Shown here: piece by piece, positions 17,834-26,327 of the stretch | How positions within the stretch are numbered: position 1 is the first letter of the stretch | Layout of the letters: each line of letters starts with the position of its first letter | DNA from: Sphingobium sp. C100 | Lineage (GTDB): Bacteria > Pseudomonadota > Alphaproteobacteria > Sphingomonadales > Sphingomonadaceae | Length of the DNA: 64,000 nt | Assembly: GCF_000508185.1 (NCBI RefSeq) | Contig: NZ_AYOY01000143.1 | Span: 1 to 64,000, forward strand | Direction of reading: 5' to 3' | Position numbers and translations under genes: made by a program | The notes under the pieces: generated by a model | What the model was told of the DNA's origin: nothing | The model's database searches: none | Seen by the model: only the letters and a program-made list of their open reading frames with translations

Positions 17834-18613
17834 ATGACCGACCAATTCACGCTGCCTGCCAATGGCAGCTTTTCCTTTGCGGGACGGACCGCGCTGGTAA
17901 CCGGCGGCGGACGCGGCGTGGGCGAGGCGGTGGCGCGCGAAATTCATGCCGGTGGCGGGCGCGTGGCCGTAAGCGACGTGGACATAGACGTGGCGCAGGC
18001 GGTGGCGGTCTCGCTCGATCCCTCGGGCGAGACGGCTATCGCATTGACGCTGGACGTGCGGGAAAAGGATCATTTCCTCGCGGCGCGCGACAGGATCGCG
18101 GGGCTGTGGGGCAAGGTCGATATCGTGGTCAACAATGCCGGCTTCGCCAAGCGCACGCCGACGCAGGATATCAGTCCGGAAGAATTTGACGCGATCGTCC
18201 AGATCAACATGCGCAGCGTGTTCCTGAGCTGCCAGATATTCTCCGAACATATGCGTGAGCATGGCTATGGCCGAATCGTCAACATCACCTCGCTCGCCGG
18301 GCAGAATGGCGGAACGGTGGCGTCCCCCCATTATGCCGCGTCCAAGGCCGGGGCGATCATGCTGACCAAATATTTTGCGCGCTATCTTGCCGGGACGGGC
18401 GTGACCGTGAACGCTATCGCGCCAGGGCCGATCGACACAGCCAAGGCACGGTTATCGGCGGAACAGATCGCGCGTGTGGAAGGCGAAGTGCCGGTCGGCC
18501 GCTTCATGGCAGTGGGCGAGATCGCGGCGGCAACGGCGCTGTTGGCGTCGGACCGGGGCGGGTTTTTCGTGGGGGCAACGCTGGACATGAATGGGGGGCT
18601 GTATTTGCGGTGA
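17834..18613 (+). CDS. Short-chain dehydrogenase/reductase (SDR)
   Basis: A 259-residue classical SDR. TGGGRGVG is the cofactor-binding glycine motif, VVNNAG the structural motif, and S(LAGQNGG...)HYAASK the Ser-Tyr-Lys catalytic set. It interconverts an alcohol and a ketone with NAD(P). The ATG at 17834 begins just before the Rossmann fold; the longer open frame overlaps the end of the receptor gene and is not supported. It lies 56 bases after the TonB receptor and is probably co-transcribed with it. Confidence 0.9.
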   Translation: MTDQFTLPANGSFSFAGRTALVTGGGRGVGEAVAREIHAGGGRVAVSDVDIDVAQAVAVSLDPSGETAIALTLDVREKDHFLAARDRIAGLWGKVDIVVNNAGFAKRTPTQDISPEEFDAIVQINMRSVFLSCQIFSEHMREHGYGRIVNITSLAGQNGGTVASPHYAASKAGAIMLTKYFARYLAGTGVTVNAIAPGPIDTAKARLSAEQIARVEGEVPVGRFMAVGEIAAATALLASDRGGFFVGATLDMNGGLYLR

Positions 18614-18672
18614 TCCCGCTTTGCCGCAACCATTTCCCGCTTTTCTTATGGCGTTGCGGGATTGCGATTGGC

Positions 18673-18706
18673 GTTGGCGCGAGCGGCATCCATAATTGGC
18701 GCCAAC
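18673..18706. repeat. Inverted repeat upstream of the third Rieske gene
   Basis: GTTGGCGC and GCGCCAAC form perfect 8-bp arms around an 18-base spacer. The right arm sits within a perfect 10-bp palindrome TTGGCGCCAA (18696-18705). It lies 53 bases before the Rieske ATG, so it may be an operator for an unidentified regulator or an mRNA hairpin. Confidence 0.35.
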
Positions 18707-18758
18707 AATAGGGTAGTGCCGGATCCGTAGACCGCCCGGCCGGACAATGGAGAGCAAC

Positions 18759-19802
18759 ATGTTCATTTATAACGCATGGTATGTGGCCGCCTTTGCCGCC
18801 GATATCGAACCGGGCAAGACGCTGGGGCGCAAATATCTGAACAAGGCGGTCGTGCTGTTCCGCACCGAAAGCGGCGAGATCGCCGCGCTGGAGGATCGGT
18901 GCAGCCATCGCGCCATGCCATTGTCTGCCGGCCATGTCGATGGCGATGTCATCCGCTGTTGTTATCATGGCGTGGAGTTTGACGGGAAGGGCATATGCAC
19001 GCGCATACCCAACCAGGCGCGCATTCCAACCGCCGCCAATGTTCGCCATTATCCGGTGGTCGAGAAGGATCATCTGATCTGGATCTGGATGGGCGAACCG
19101 GCCCTGGCCGACCCTTCCATCATCGTCGACAGCCCGGAGCATAATGATCCGGCATGGACCTGGCGGCCCTATAATTTCCCGGTCAAGGCCAACTGGCAGT
19201 TGATCATCGACAATATCATGGACCTGACCCACGTCCCCTACATCCATGCACGGACGATCGGCGGGAACCCGGAACAACATTATAATGCGGATACCAAGGT
19301 CGAGTTTGACGGCCGCCGCGTGACGCTGCTGCGCAAGATGCCCAATTCGGTCCCGCCCAAATCCTATATCGACGCGGGCGGCTTCAAAGGGCGGGTCGAT
19401 CGCTGGCAGGAAGTGCGCTTCGAGCCAAGCATCGGTATGACATGCCGCGTCAATGCGGGGGGCTGCGACGTCGGCACCGGGGCCTATGAAGGCAAGCGCG
19501 ATAATGGCTTCATGCTGGCGAATAATCACTTCATCACGCCGGAAACGGAAACGACCAGCCATTATCTGTGGACCATCTGCACCACCGCCCCCAAGGAAAG
19601 CGGCGTGCCCGACGTGCTGTTCGACCAGTTTTTCGACACCATCACCGAGGATGAGGTGACGCTCGAAGCACAACAGCGCCGGATTGACGATGAACCGGAG
19701 CGGCCCTTCATCGGCATCGCCAGCGACGGTGCGGTGAATCAGGCGCGGCGGCTGTTGAGCGCGATGCAGGAAGCGGACGAGGGCGGCAAGGTCGCCGCCT
19801 GA
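18759..19802 (+). CDS. Rieske [2Fe-2S] oxygenase, VanA-like
   Basis: A 347-residue oxygenase. The Rieske ligands are C48-x-H50 and C67-x2-H70; the mononuclear iron site lies in D155-x2-H158-x4-H163 (MDLTHVPYIH). The start MFIYNAWYVAAF is the usual start of vanillate demethylase-type proteins; GGAGAG lies four bases before this ATG, and an in-frame ATG 12 bases earlier overlaps that ribosome-binding site. It is not a recent duplicate of the oxygenase at 3322, as the two differ widely. It has no reductase neighbour. The reaction is probably demethylation or hydroxylation; the substrate is unknown. Confidence 0.89.
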   Translation: MFIYNAWYVAAFAADIEPGKTLGRKYLNKAVVLFRTESGEIAALEDRCSHRAMPLSAGHVDGDVIRCCYHGVEFDGKGICTRIPNQARIPTAANVRHYPVVEKDHLIWIWMGEPALADPSIIVDSPEHNDPAWTWRPYNFPVKANWQLIIDNIMDLTHVPYIHARTIGGNPEQHYNADTKVEFDGRRVTLLRKMPNSVPPKSYIDAGGFKGRVDRWQEVRFEPSIGMTCRVNAGGCDVGTGAYEGKRDNGFMLANNHFITPETETTSHYLWTICTTAPKESGVPDVLFDQFFDTITEDEVTLEAQQRRIDDEPERPFIGIASDGAVNQARRLLSAMQEADEGGKVAA

Positions 19803-19813
19803 CGATTTTCGCT

Positions 19814-19849
19814 ATCCCGTGTTGTGACCGATCGAAACGCACGGGATAT
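19814..19849. repeat. Long-armed inverted repeat after the Rieske gene
   Basis: TATCCCGTG and CACGGGATA are perfect 9-bp arms around 18 bases, starting 12 bases after the Rieske stop. No T-run follows. It could be a 3' hairpin for the Rieske mRNA or an operator for the MerR gene. Its right arm overlaps the MerR-type element at 19848 by two bases. Confidence 0.4.
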
Positions 19850-19866
19850 TGCGTATAGCCGTTACA
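19848..19866 (-). promoter_or_regulatory. MerR-type operator copy upstream of the MerR gene
   Basis: On the minus strand this reads GTAACGGCTATACGCAATA, matching 17 of 19 bases of the element at 20896-20914 before the P450. It contains the imperfect dyad TAnnGnnTATAnnCAnTA centred on TATA. It ends 42 bases before the MerR ATG, the same distance as the P450 copy from its gene, but in opposite orientation. This suggests autoregulation. Confidence 0.6.
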
Positions 19867-19908
19867 TAGCGACTTGCCTCGCTCGGAGCGTCATGCTGTA
19901 GCGGCGCC

Positions 19909-20652
19909 ATGAAGATGCGCGAACTGGAGGATCGGACCGGAGTCCATAGGGAAACGATACGCGTCTATCTGCGCGAGGGATTGATCCCGGAACCTGCGCG
20001 GCCGCGCAAGACCGTCGCCGACTATGGTGAGGAGCATGTGCAGGCCATCCTGGCGGTACGCCGACTCCAGCGCGAAAACCGGCTGACGCTGACGCAGATC
20101 AAGACGATTATCGCGGGGCAGGGGACCGAAAGACGGGTCGAAGCCAGCGCCTTCGACCAGCTGGAGCAGCTGGTTGCGCATCGCGTTGGTGTGGACGGTC
20201 CTCCCGTAACGATCGGGTCGCTGCTGGAGCGTTACCCGCACGCGGCGGAGGATGCGCGTACGCTGGCGCGGATCGGCATCCTGGACATTATCGACACGGA
20301 GCAGGGTGAGGCGCTGAGCATTACCTGTGCGCAGCTGGTCCGGATCTGGGGCGACATGCGCAAGGCCGGGTTCGACCAGCGGCTCGACTATACCCCGGAA
20401 ATTCTCGGCTTCTACAGTCAGGCGGCGGATTTCGTCGGGCGGTGGGAAGCGACCACCTTCCTAGAGCGGGTGGGCGGACATGTCGCCGTAGACGACGCCG
20501 TGACCATGGTCGAACATGCGCTGCCGCTGATGCTCGATTTTTTCGGTCTGCTGCGCCAGCGCGCCTTTTTCCGCCATGTCGATGCGATCCGCGCCGGCGC
20601 CGAGCCGGATCGTCCCGAAGACGTGATCATACCATCTACGCCACGACCCTGA
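19909..20652 (+). CDS. MerR family transcriptional regulator
   Basis: A 247-residue regulator. Residues 1-70 form the MerR winged helix (MRELEDRTGVHRETIRVYLREGLIPEP...VQAILAVRRLQ), followed by a helix (LTLTQIKTIIAG) that normally begins the dimer coiled coil. The remaining 150 residues match no effector domain I recognise and contain no cysteine cluster, so metal sensing is unlikely; a small organic ligand is more plausible. It lies upstream of the P450, and the two genes share a 19-bp promoter element, so the P450 is the likely target. Confidence 0.85.
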   Translation: MKMRELEDRTGVHRETIRVYLREGLIPEPARPRKTVADYGEEHVQAILAVRRLQRENRLTLTQIKTIIAGQGTERRVEASAFDQLEQLVAHRVGVDGPPVTIGSLLERYPHAAEDARTLARIGILDIIDTEQGEALSITCAQLVRIWGDMRKAGFDQRLDYTPEILGFYSQAADFVGRWEATTFLERVGGHVAVDDAVTMVEHALPLMLDFFGLLRQRAFFRHVDAIRAGAEPDRPEDVIIPSTPRP

Positions 20653-20844
20653 ATTCGCCACCCTATGGCCGATCAGCATTGTTGTGGCAGACAGCTAAGG
20701 CCTGTCGCTGCCTGTCACTTTCGTGAAAATTGCGGATTGCCTCCGCTATTCAAACATTAGGCCGTCATTCAGTTTCAAGGACGCAACACGCTCCTCATCG
20801 CAAAAAATATCCTAAAAAACAACTATTTATGCGCTTAAAACTAT

Positions 20845-20861
20845 GAATGGTCCGACCAACT
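20845..20861. promoter_or_regulatory. GntR/FadR-type operator upstream of the P450
   Basis: GAATGGTCCGACCAACT keeps the full AATGGTCCGACCA core seen at 39-55. It lies 24 bp upstream of a possible -35 element, so it could act as either repressor or activator site. Confidence 0.68.
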
Positions 20862-20895
20862 TTAGCGATTGACGAATCTCCCCTTCCGTAGTTAC

Positions 20896-20914
20896 GTAAT
20901 GACTATACGCAATA
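20896..20914 (+). promoter_or_regulatory. MerR-type operator upstream of the P450
   Basis: GTAATGACTATACGCAATA contains the dyad TAnTGnnTATAnnCAnTA, symmetric at 12 of 18 positions. The near-identical element upstream of the merR-like gene supports a shared regulator. It ends 42 bases before the P450 ATG. Confidence 0.6.
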
Positions 20915-20956
20915 CGCGAATAGCCGTAAGGCGGCGTAGCAGGAGAGGGTATTTTC

Positions 20957-22258
20957 ATGGCGACTTCGCTGGATGCCGACGTGCGTCCGATCATTCCTGA
21001 CGACATAGCCCGCATCGTCATCGCACCCAAAAGCTATACCGATGACGCGACCATCTATGGAGCGTTCAAATGGCTGCGCGATCATATGCCGCTGGGGATT
21101 GCGCAGGTGCCCGGCTATGACCCGATCTGGGTCGTCACCAAACATGCCGACATCAAGGAAGTGGAGCGCAACGCCAAGCTGTTCCATAATGCCGATCACA
21201 ACCCGATCCTCGTCGACCAGGCGTCGGACGCTTTCACGCGGGAGATCAATGGCGGGTCGTTGCGCATATTGTCGTCGCTGACCTATATGGACCCGCCCGA
21301 ACATGCCTCCTACCGCACGCTGACGTCCAACTGGTTCCTGCCGGGCAAGATCGGCAAGCTGGAAGAACAGATCCGGGTGCTGGCGCGCCAATCCGTGGAC
21401 AATTTGCTGAGCTTCGAGGGGGAATGCGACTTCGTCCGTGACTTCGCGCTGCACTATCCGCTGCGGGTCATCATGACGTTGTTCGGAGTGCCGCCCGAGG
21501 ATGAGCCTCGGATGCTGAAGCTGACGCAGGAGTTTTTCGGCGTTCATGATCCTGAGGAGCAGCGTCCCGAAATGGCCGCGGACCCGGTCGTGGCGGCAAA
21601 ACAATGGGCGGCCTCGATCGAGGATTTCTACACCTATTTTGACAAATTGAGCGCCGACCGTCGGGAAAAGCCGACCGACGACCTGCTGTCGCTGATCGCC
21701 AATTCGCGGATCAACGGCGCGCCGATCCCGCGCGACGAGGCGAACGGCTATTATGTCGCGATCGCGACGGCGGGGCATGACACGACCTCGTCGTCCACCG
21801 CCGGTGGCCTGCACGGCATGATGGTCTATCCGGAGAATTGGGCGAAGGTGAAGGCTGACCCAAGCCTGATCCCTGGCCTGGTCGACGAAGCGATCCGCTG
21901 GACCAGCCCGGTCAAGCATTTCATGCGCAACGCGACAGCCGATACCCAAGTGCGCGGCATGGATATCCGGGCGATGGAGCGTCTGATGATCTGCTACCCG
22001 TCAGGCAATCGCGATGAGGCAGTTTTTGCCGACGCCGATCGGTTCGACATCACGCGTTCGCCCAATCCGCACATCGCCTTTGGCTTTGGCCCGCATATGT
22101 GTCTGGGCCAGCATCTGGCCAAGCTGGAGATGCGTATCCTGTTCGAGGAACTGCTGCCACATCTCGAATCGGTCGAAATGGCGGGCGATCCACGGCTGGT
22201 CGAGACCAATTTTGTCGGCGGCTACAAGGCGCTGCCGATCCGCTTCAAAAAAGCTTGA
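20957..22258 (+). CDS. Cytochrome P450, CYP108-like
   Basis: A 433-residue soluble bacterial P450. The heme Cys is C382 in FGFGPHMCLGQHLAK. The I-helix oxygen-activation motif is AGHDTT (272-277), and the K-helix E311-x2-R314 is present. MDPPEHASYR (111-120) followed by LTSNWFLPGKI resembles the CYP108 group, which includes the alpha-terpineol hydroxylase P450terp and sphingomonad CYP108D1. It would hydroxylate a hydrophobic ring or terpenoid substrate. No ferredoxin or ferredoxin reductase for it is encoded nearby, so it must borrow them. The subfamily call is from pattern memory. Confidence 0.9.
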   Translation: MATSLDADVRPIIPDDIARIVIAPKSYTDDATIYGAFKWLRDHMPLGIAQVPGYDPIWVVTKHADIKEVERNAKLFHNADHNPILVDQASDAFTREINGGSLRILSSLTYMDPPEHASYRTLTSNWFLPGKIGKLEEQIRVLARQSVDNLLSFEGECDFVRDFALHYPLRVIMTLFGVPPEDEPRMLKLTQEFFGVHDPEEQRPEMAADPVVAAKQWAASIEDFYTYFDKLSADRREKPTDDLLSLIANSRINGAPIPRDEANGYYVAIATAGHDTTSSSTAGGLHGMMVYPENWAKVKADPSLIPGLVDEAIRWTSPVKHFMRNATADTQVRGMDIRAMERLMICYPSGNRDEAVFADADRFDITRSPNPHIAFGFGPHMCLGQHLAKLEMRILFEELLPHLESVEMAGDPRLVETNFVGGYKALPIRFKKA

Positions 22259-22330
22259 AATTTCAAGACCGGGACATCGCACAAGCGGGTCCGGCACACA
22301 TGCCCGAGGACAGAATGTCCGGGCGCCAAT

Positions 22331-22338
22331 GGGAGGAG
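22331..22338 (+). promoter_or_regulatory. Ribosome-binding site deciding the TTG start at 22345
   Basis: GGGAGGAG six bases before TTG. The signal peptide begins right after this TTG, and the in-frame ATGs upstream would put charged residues before it. Confidence 0.6.
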
Positions 22339-22344
22339 TCAGAA

Positions 22345-24708
22345 TTGCATAAGAGAATAGTCTTGCTGGTCGCCAGCGTGTCGGCCGTGGCGCTGCAGTC
22401 GCCGGCCGTTGCGCAGACGGAGAGCGCTCCTCCGGCTCAGCCGGGTGGACTGGGTGACATTGTCGTCACCGCACAGAAGCGTGAGCAGGCGATCAACGAC
22501 GTGCCCCTGTCAATCACGGCTGCTTCGGGTGAGAAGCTCGCTAATCAAGGCGTCACCAATGTCGCCGATCTGGTGAAGATCGTGCCGGGGTTTAACTATA
22601 CCGAAAGCGCCTTTGCGACGCCGGTCTATACGCTACGCGGCATCGGTTTCTACGACACCAGTCTTGCCGCCAAGCCGACGGTCAGCATTTATCAGGATCA
22701 GGTGCCGATCCCCTTTTCGATCATGACGCGCGGCGCGACGCTCGACCTGGAGCGGGTTGAAGTGCTGAAAGGACCGCAGGGCACTTTGTTCGGCTCGAAT
22801 GCGACCGGCGGCGCGATCAACTATATCGCAGCCAAGCCGACATCGACCTTCAAAGCCGGGATCGACGCGGGGCTGGACAGTTTCGGCCAAGTGTCGGGCG
22901 GCGGCTTTATCAGCGGACCGATCAGCGACACGCTGTCAGCGCGGGTCGCGGTGCGGACCGAGCAGGGCGGCGCATGGCAGCGCAGCTACACCCGTGACGA
23001 GAAACTGGGCGACCGCAACTTCACGACGGGTCGCATCCTGATCGATTTCGAACCGTCGGACCGCGCGCGTTTTTCGCTGAACCTCAACGGCTTTATCGAC
23101 AAGAGCGACGGGCAGGCGGCGCAGTTGATCGGGGTGGTGCCACTGGGCAATCCGGCACGGCTCGGACCGCTCGCGACTTACCCCATTGCTCCGCGCAACA
23201 ATCGCGACGCGGACTGGACGCCCGAGCAGAAGCCCGAGCGCGACGACTGGTTCTATCAGGCGGCCTTCCGGGGCGACATTGACCTGACCGACGATATCAC
23301 GTTGACGTCGATCAGCAGTTGGTCGGAATATCATAATGACCAGGATATCGACCCGGACGGTGTGGCGCTGCGGGACTATTTCTATAACACCACCGGCAAG
23401 ATCACCGCGCTGTCGCAGGAATTGCGATTGCAGGGGCGCACGGGCGGGCTGACCTATATCCTGGGCGCCAATTATGCCCGGGAGAAGACCTATCAGCAGG
23501 ATGATGCCGGTCCCTACGACCAGTCGACATCGGCTTATCAGCTAGTCGATGCCGGCGTCGGCGTTCCCTTCTTTGTATACAGCCAATATGCACGGCAGAA
23601 ATTCGTCAACAAGGCGGTGTTCGCCAATCTGGACTATGACATCGGCGATCATCTGACCCTGCATGGCGGGGTTCGTTATACGAAGACGAATATCGACTTT
23701 GCCGGGTGCACCGCCGACCGTGGTTTCGCGTTGGGACAAGGCATTCAGAATCTGGTGAACTTCATTCGCGGGGGCGCGGGACTGGAACCGATATCCATCG
23801 CCGATGGCGCGTGCGTCACGATCGATGCGTCGACCCTGACCGTGGGCGAGGTGCGCAAGTCGCTCGACGAGGATAATGTGTCCTGGCGGGCGGGCGTCGA
23901 CTTCAAGCCCAACAGGGACGTGCTGCTCTACGCTTCGGTGAGCAAGGGCTACAAGTCTGGCAGCTTCCCGCTGCTGTCGGCGAGTGATGCCAACCAGTTC
24001 AATCCGGTCAGCCAGGAGTCGGTGACCGCCTATGAAGTGGGCGCGAAACTGACGTTGCTGGAAAATAGGGCGCAGATCAACAGCGCCCTATTCTACTATG
24101 ACTATAGCGACAAACAGTTGAAGGGCCGCGTCGTCGCCAATCCCGACATCTTCGGTCCGCTCGAAGCGCTGGTCAATGTGCCCAAGTCGCGGGTGCAGGG
24201 CGCGGAAATGCAACTCGACCTGGCCCCCACCGACGGTCTGCGCGTCAGCATCGGCGCGACCTATCTCGATACCAAGATCAAGGGCAGTTTCGTCAACTAT
24301 GATAGCTATGGCAATCAGCTCGATTTTGGCGGATCGGCTTTTCCCTACACACCCCAATTTCAGATCGTGACCGATGCGCAATATGACTGGGCGCTCAGCG
24401 ACGATGTGGAGGCGTTCATCGGAGCAAACCTGAATTTCCAGAGCGACACCAAGGCAGTGCTGGGCGATGCCCGCGCCACGCCGTCCGCCGACCTGTCGGC
24501 GCAGGGCGGACTGACGATCGAGGATTATGCGCTGATCGATCTGCGCGCCGGCCTGTCCTTCGGTGACAAGCGCTACAAGATCAGCGCCTTCGTGCGGAAC
24601 TTGGGCAACACCTATTACTGGTCCAACGCGACGCGGATTACCGACACGACGGTGCGCTTTGCCGGTCGGCCGCGCACCTTCGGCGCCAGCCTGTCAGCGC
24701 GCTTCTGA
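22345..24708 (+). CDS. TonB-dependent outer-membrane receptor
   Basis: A 787-residue outer-membrane receptor. It starts at TTG with a signal peptide (HKRIVLLVASVSAVAL, cleavage near AVAQ). DIVVTAQKREQAINDVPLSIT follows, then a plug domain with RVEVLKGPQGTLFGSNATGG, and a barrel ending FGASLSARF with the terminal Phe required for barrel assembly. It is distinct from the receptor at 15522. It follows the P450 by 86 bases and is probably co-transcribed with it, so it may import the P450 substrate. A strong terminator follows. Confidence 0.92.
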   Translation: MHKRIVLLVASVSAVALQSPAVAQTESAPPAQPGGLGDIVVTAQKREQAINDVPLSITAASGEKLANQGVTNVADLVKIVPGFNYTESAFATPVYTLRGIGFYDTSLAAKPTVSIYQDQVPIPFSIMTRGATLDLERVEVLKGPQGTLFGSNATGGAINYIAAKPTSTFKAGIDAGLDSFGQVSGGGFISGPISDTLSARVAVRTEQGGAWQRSYTRDEKLGDRNFTTGRILIDFEPSDRARFSLNLNGFIDKSDGQAAQLIGVVPLGNPARLGPLATYPIAPRNNRDADWTPEQKPERDDWFYQAAFRGDIDLTDDITLTSISSWSEYHNDQDIDPDGVALRDYFYNTTGKITALSQELRLQGRTGGLTYILGANYAREKTYQQDDAGPYDQSTSAYQLVDAGVGVPFFVYSQYARQKFVNKAVFANLDYDIGDHLTLHGGVRYTKTNIDFAGCTADRGFALGQGIQNLVNFIRGGAGLEPISIADGACVTIDASTLTVGEVRKSLDEDNVSWRAGVDFKPNRDVLLYASVSKGYKSGSFPLLSASDANQFNPVSQESVTAYEVGAKLTLLENRAQINSALFYYDYSDKQLKGRVVANPDIFGPLEALVNVPKSRVQGAEMQLDLAPTDGLRVSIGATYLDTKIKGSFVNYDSYGNQLDFGGSAFPYTPQFQIVTDAQYDWALSDDVEAFIGANLNFQSDTKAVLGDARATPSADLSAQGGLTIEDYALIDLRAGLSFGDKRYKISAFVRNLGNTYYWSNATRITDTTVRFAGRPRTFGASLSARF

Positions 24709-24723
24709 ACAAGCTCCCCCTGG

Positions 24724-24758
24724 GCCGCGCCTTGAAAGGCGGGCGCGGCTCTTTCTTA
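24724..24758 (+). terminator. Rho-independent terminator after the TonB receptor
   Basis: GCCGCGCC and GGCGCGGC form a perfect 8-bp GC stem around a 10-base loop, followed by TCTTTCTTA. It lies 15 bases after the receptor stop and ends the P450-receptor unit. The aldehyde dehydrogenase starts 20 bases later, so that gene depends on readthrough or on a promoter inside the receptor gene. Confidence 0.75.
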
Positions 24759-24777
24759 TACCTGGAGACATGATCCC

Positions 24778-26286
24778 ATGAACGCTTCCACTTCCATCGC
24801 CCCCGGCCTCCATGGCGAAGCGGGACATGAAGTCCGCCTTCCACAGCAAAAGATGCTGATCGGCGGCGCATGGGAAGCGGCGGGGGACGGGCGGACCATC
24901 GACGTGGAAGATCCCGCAACAGGGCAGGTGTTTGCCAGCGTCCCGGCGGGCGGCGAGGCGGATGTGGACCGTGCCGTGACGCAGGCGCGCGCCGCGTTCG
25001 AGTCCGCAGCATGGTCGCGGATGCGGCCGCTCGATCGTGGCAGGATCATTGAGGCCATCGCCCGCAAGATCGAGGATAATGCGCAGGAACTCGCGCTGCT
25101 CGAAAGCTATGATAACGGCAAGGCGGTGCATCATGCGCTGGCGGTGGACGTGCCCGCCGCAGTCGACATCTTCCGCTATATGGCGGGCTGGGCGTCGAAA
25201 ATCTACGGCCAGGTAAATCCGATTTCCGGCGACGGCCGCCAATATCACAGCTATTCCGTGCGCGAGCCGATTGGCGTCGTCGGCCAGATCGTGCCGTGGA
25301 ATTATCCGCTCGCCATGGCGGCGTGGAAGATCGCTTCCGCATTGGCGGCGGGCTGCACCATTGTCCTCAAACCCTCAGAAGTCACGCCGCTGACCGCGCT
25401 GCGCCTTGCCGAACTGGCGCTGGAGGCGGGGCTGCCCGAAGGCGTGCTCAACATCGTCACCGGCTATGGCCATGAAGCGGGCCAGGCACTGGTCGAGCAT
25501 CCAGGTATCGACAAGATCGCCTTCACCGGATCGACCCGCGTTGGTAAGCAGATCGTCCAGACCTGCGCGAAGGATCTCAAGCGCGTCACGCTGGAACTGG
25601 GCGGGAAGTCGCCTTCGTTGATCTTCGCCGATGCCGATCTCGATAAGGCAGCGGTCGGTGCGGCGCTCGCCATCTTCTTCAATTCGGGACAGGTCTGCCT
25701 CGCCGCTTCGCGCCTTTATGTCGAACGCTCAGTGTTCGACAAGGTGGTCGATGGCGTGGCGCAGGTCGCAAAGACGTTCAAGCTGGGCCATGGGCGCGAT
25801 CCCGACACGATGTTGGGGCCGCTGGTCTCCAAGGTCCAGCAGAGCCGGGTGCTCGACTATATCGCTCAGGGCAGGGATAGCGGCGCGGAATTGGTCACCG
25901 GCGGTGGCACGGGTGGCCGGGACGGCTATTTCGTGGAGCCGACCATCTTCGCCAATCCCGATGCCAGTGCCAGCGTCGTGCGAGAGGAGATTTTCGGTCC
26001 GGTGCTGGTCGCCACCCCGTTCGATGATGTGGACGAGGTGGTGCGGCAAGCCAACGACACCCGCTACGGCCTGGCCGCCAATATCTGGACCCGCGATCTG
26101 TCGCGCGCCCACCTCACTGCGCGTAAGTTGCAGGCGGGGACGGTGTGGATCAACACCCATGGCATGAACGACCCATCCGCGCCCTTTGGCGGTGTCAAGG
26201 AATCGGGTTGGGGTCGCGAAGTCGGTGAAGAAGGCGTGCTGCACTATACTGAAACAAAGACGGTGACGGCGCTTTTGGACGATTAA
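24778..26286 (+). CDS. Aldehyde dehydrogenase (betaine-aldehyde dehydrogenase-like)
   Basis: A 502-residue NAD(P)-dependent aldehyde dehydrogenase. Catalytic E274 is in LELGGKSPS and C307 in NSGQVCLAASRLY. IVPWNYP and FTGSTRVG are present, as is a C-terminal GGVKESGWGRE segment. It is not a close copy of the enzyme at 8324. It begins a plus-strand run that leads through the duplicated cassette to the alcohol dehydrogenase at 33066, so it may complete an alcohol-to-acid oxidation there. Confidence 0.9.
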   Translation: MNASTSIAPGLHGEAGHEVRLPQQKMLIGGAWEAAGDGRTIDVEDPATGQVFASVPAGGEADVDRAVTQARAAFESAAWSRMRPLDRGRIIEAIARKIEDNAQELALLESYDNGKAVHHALAVDVPAAVDIFRYMAGWASKIYGQVNPISGDGRQYHSYSVREPIGVVGQIVPWNYPLAMAAWKIASALAAGCTIVLKPSEVTPLTALRLAELALEAGLPEGVLNIVTGYGHEAGQALVEHPGIDKIAFTGSTRVGKQIVQTCAKDLKRVTLELGGKSPSLIFADADLDKAAVGAALAIFFNSGQVCLAASRLYVERSVFDKVVDGVAQVAKTFKLGHGRDPDTMLGPLVSKVQQSRVLDYIAQGRDSGAELVTGGGTGGRDGYFVEPTIFANPDASASVVREEIFGPVLVATPFDDVDEVVRQANDTRYGLAANIWTRDLSRAHLTARKLQAGTVWINTHGMNDPSAPFGGVKESGWGREVGEEGVLHYTETKTVTALLDD

Positions 26287-26327
26287 GATCCTAAAAAATG
26301 AGCGGGGATGACAATGGAGAGGATAAT

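Larger units (their letters stand above)
20653..20956. promoter_or_regulatory. P450 promoter region
   Basis: A 304-base non-coding gap that is AT-rich near 20790-20860. It holds a GntR-type palindrome (20845-20861), the MerR-type element (20896-20914) and a perfect 8-bp palindrome TTACGTAA (20892-20899). A TTGACG at 20869-20874 could be a -35 element, but no convincing -10 lies 17 bases away; long or poor spacing is usual for MerR-activated promoters. GGAGAGGG precedes the P450 ATG. Confidence 0.5.
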
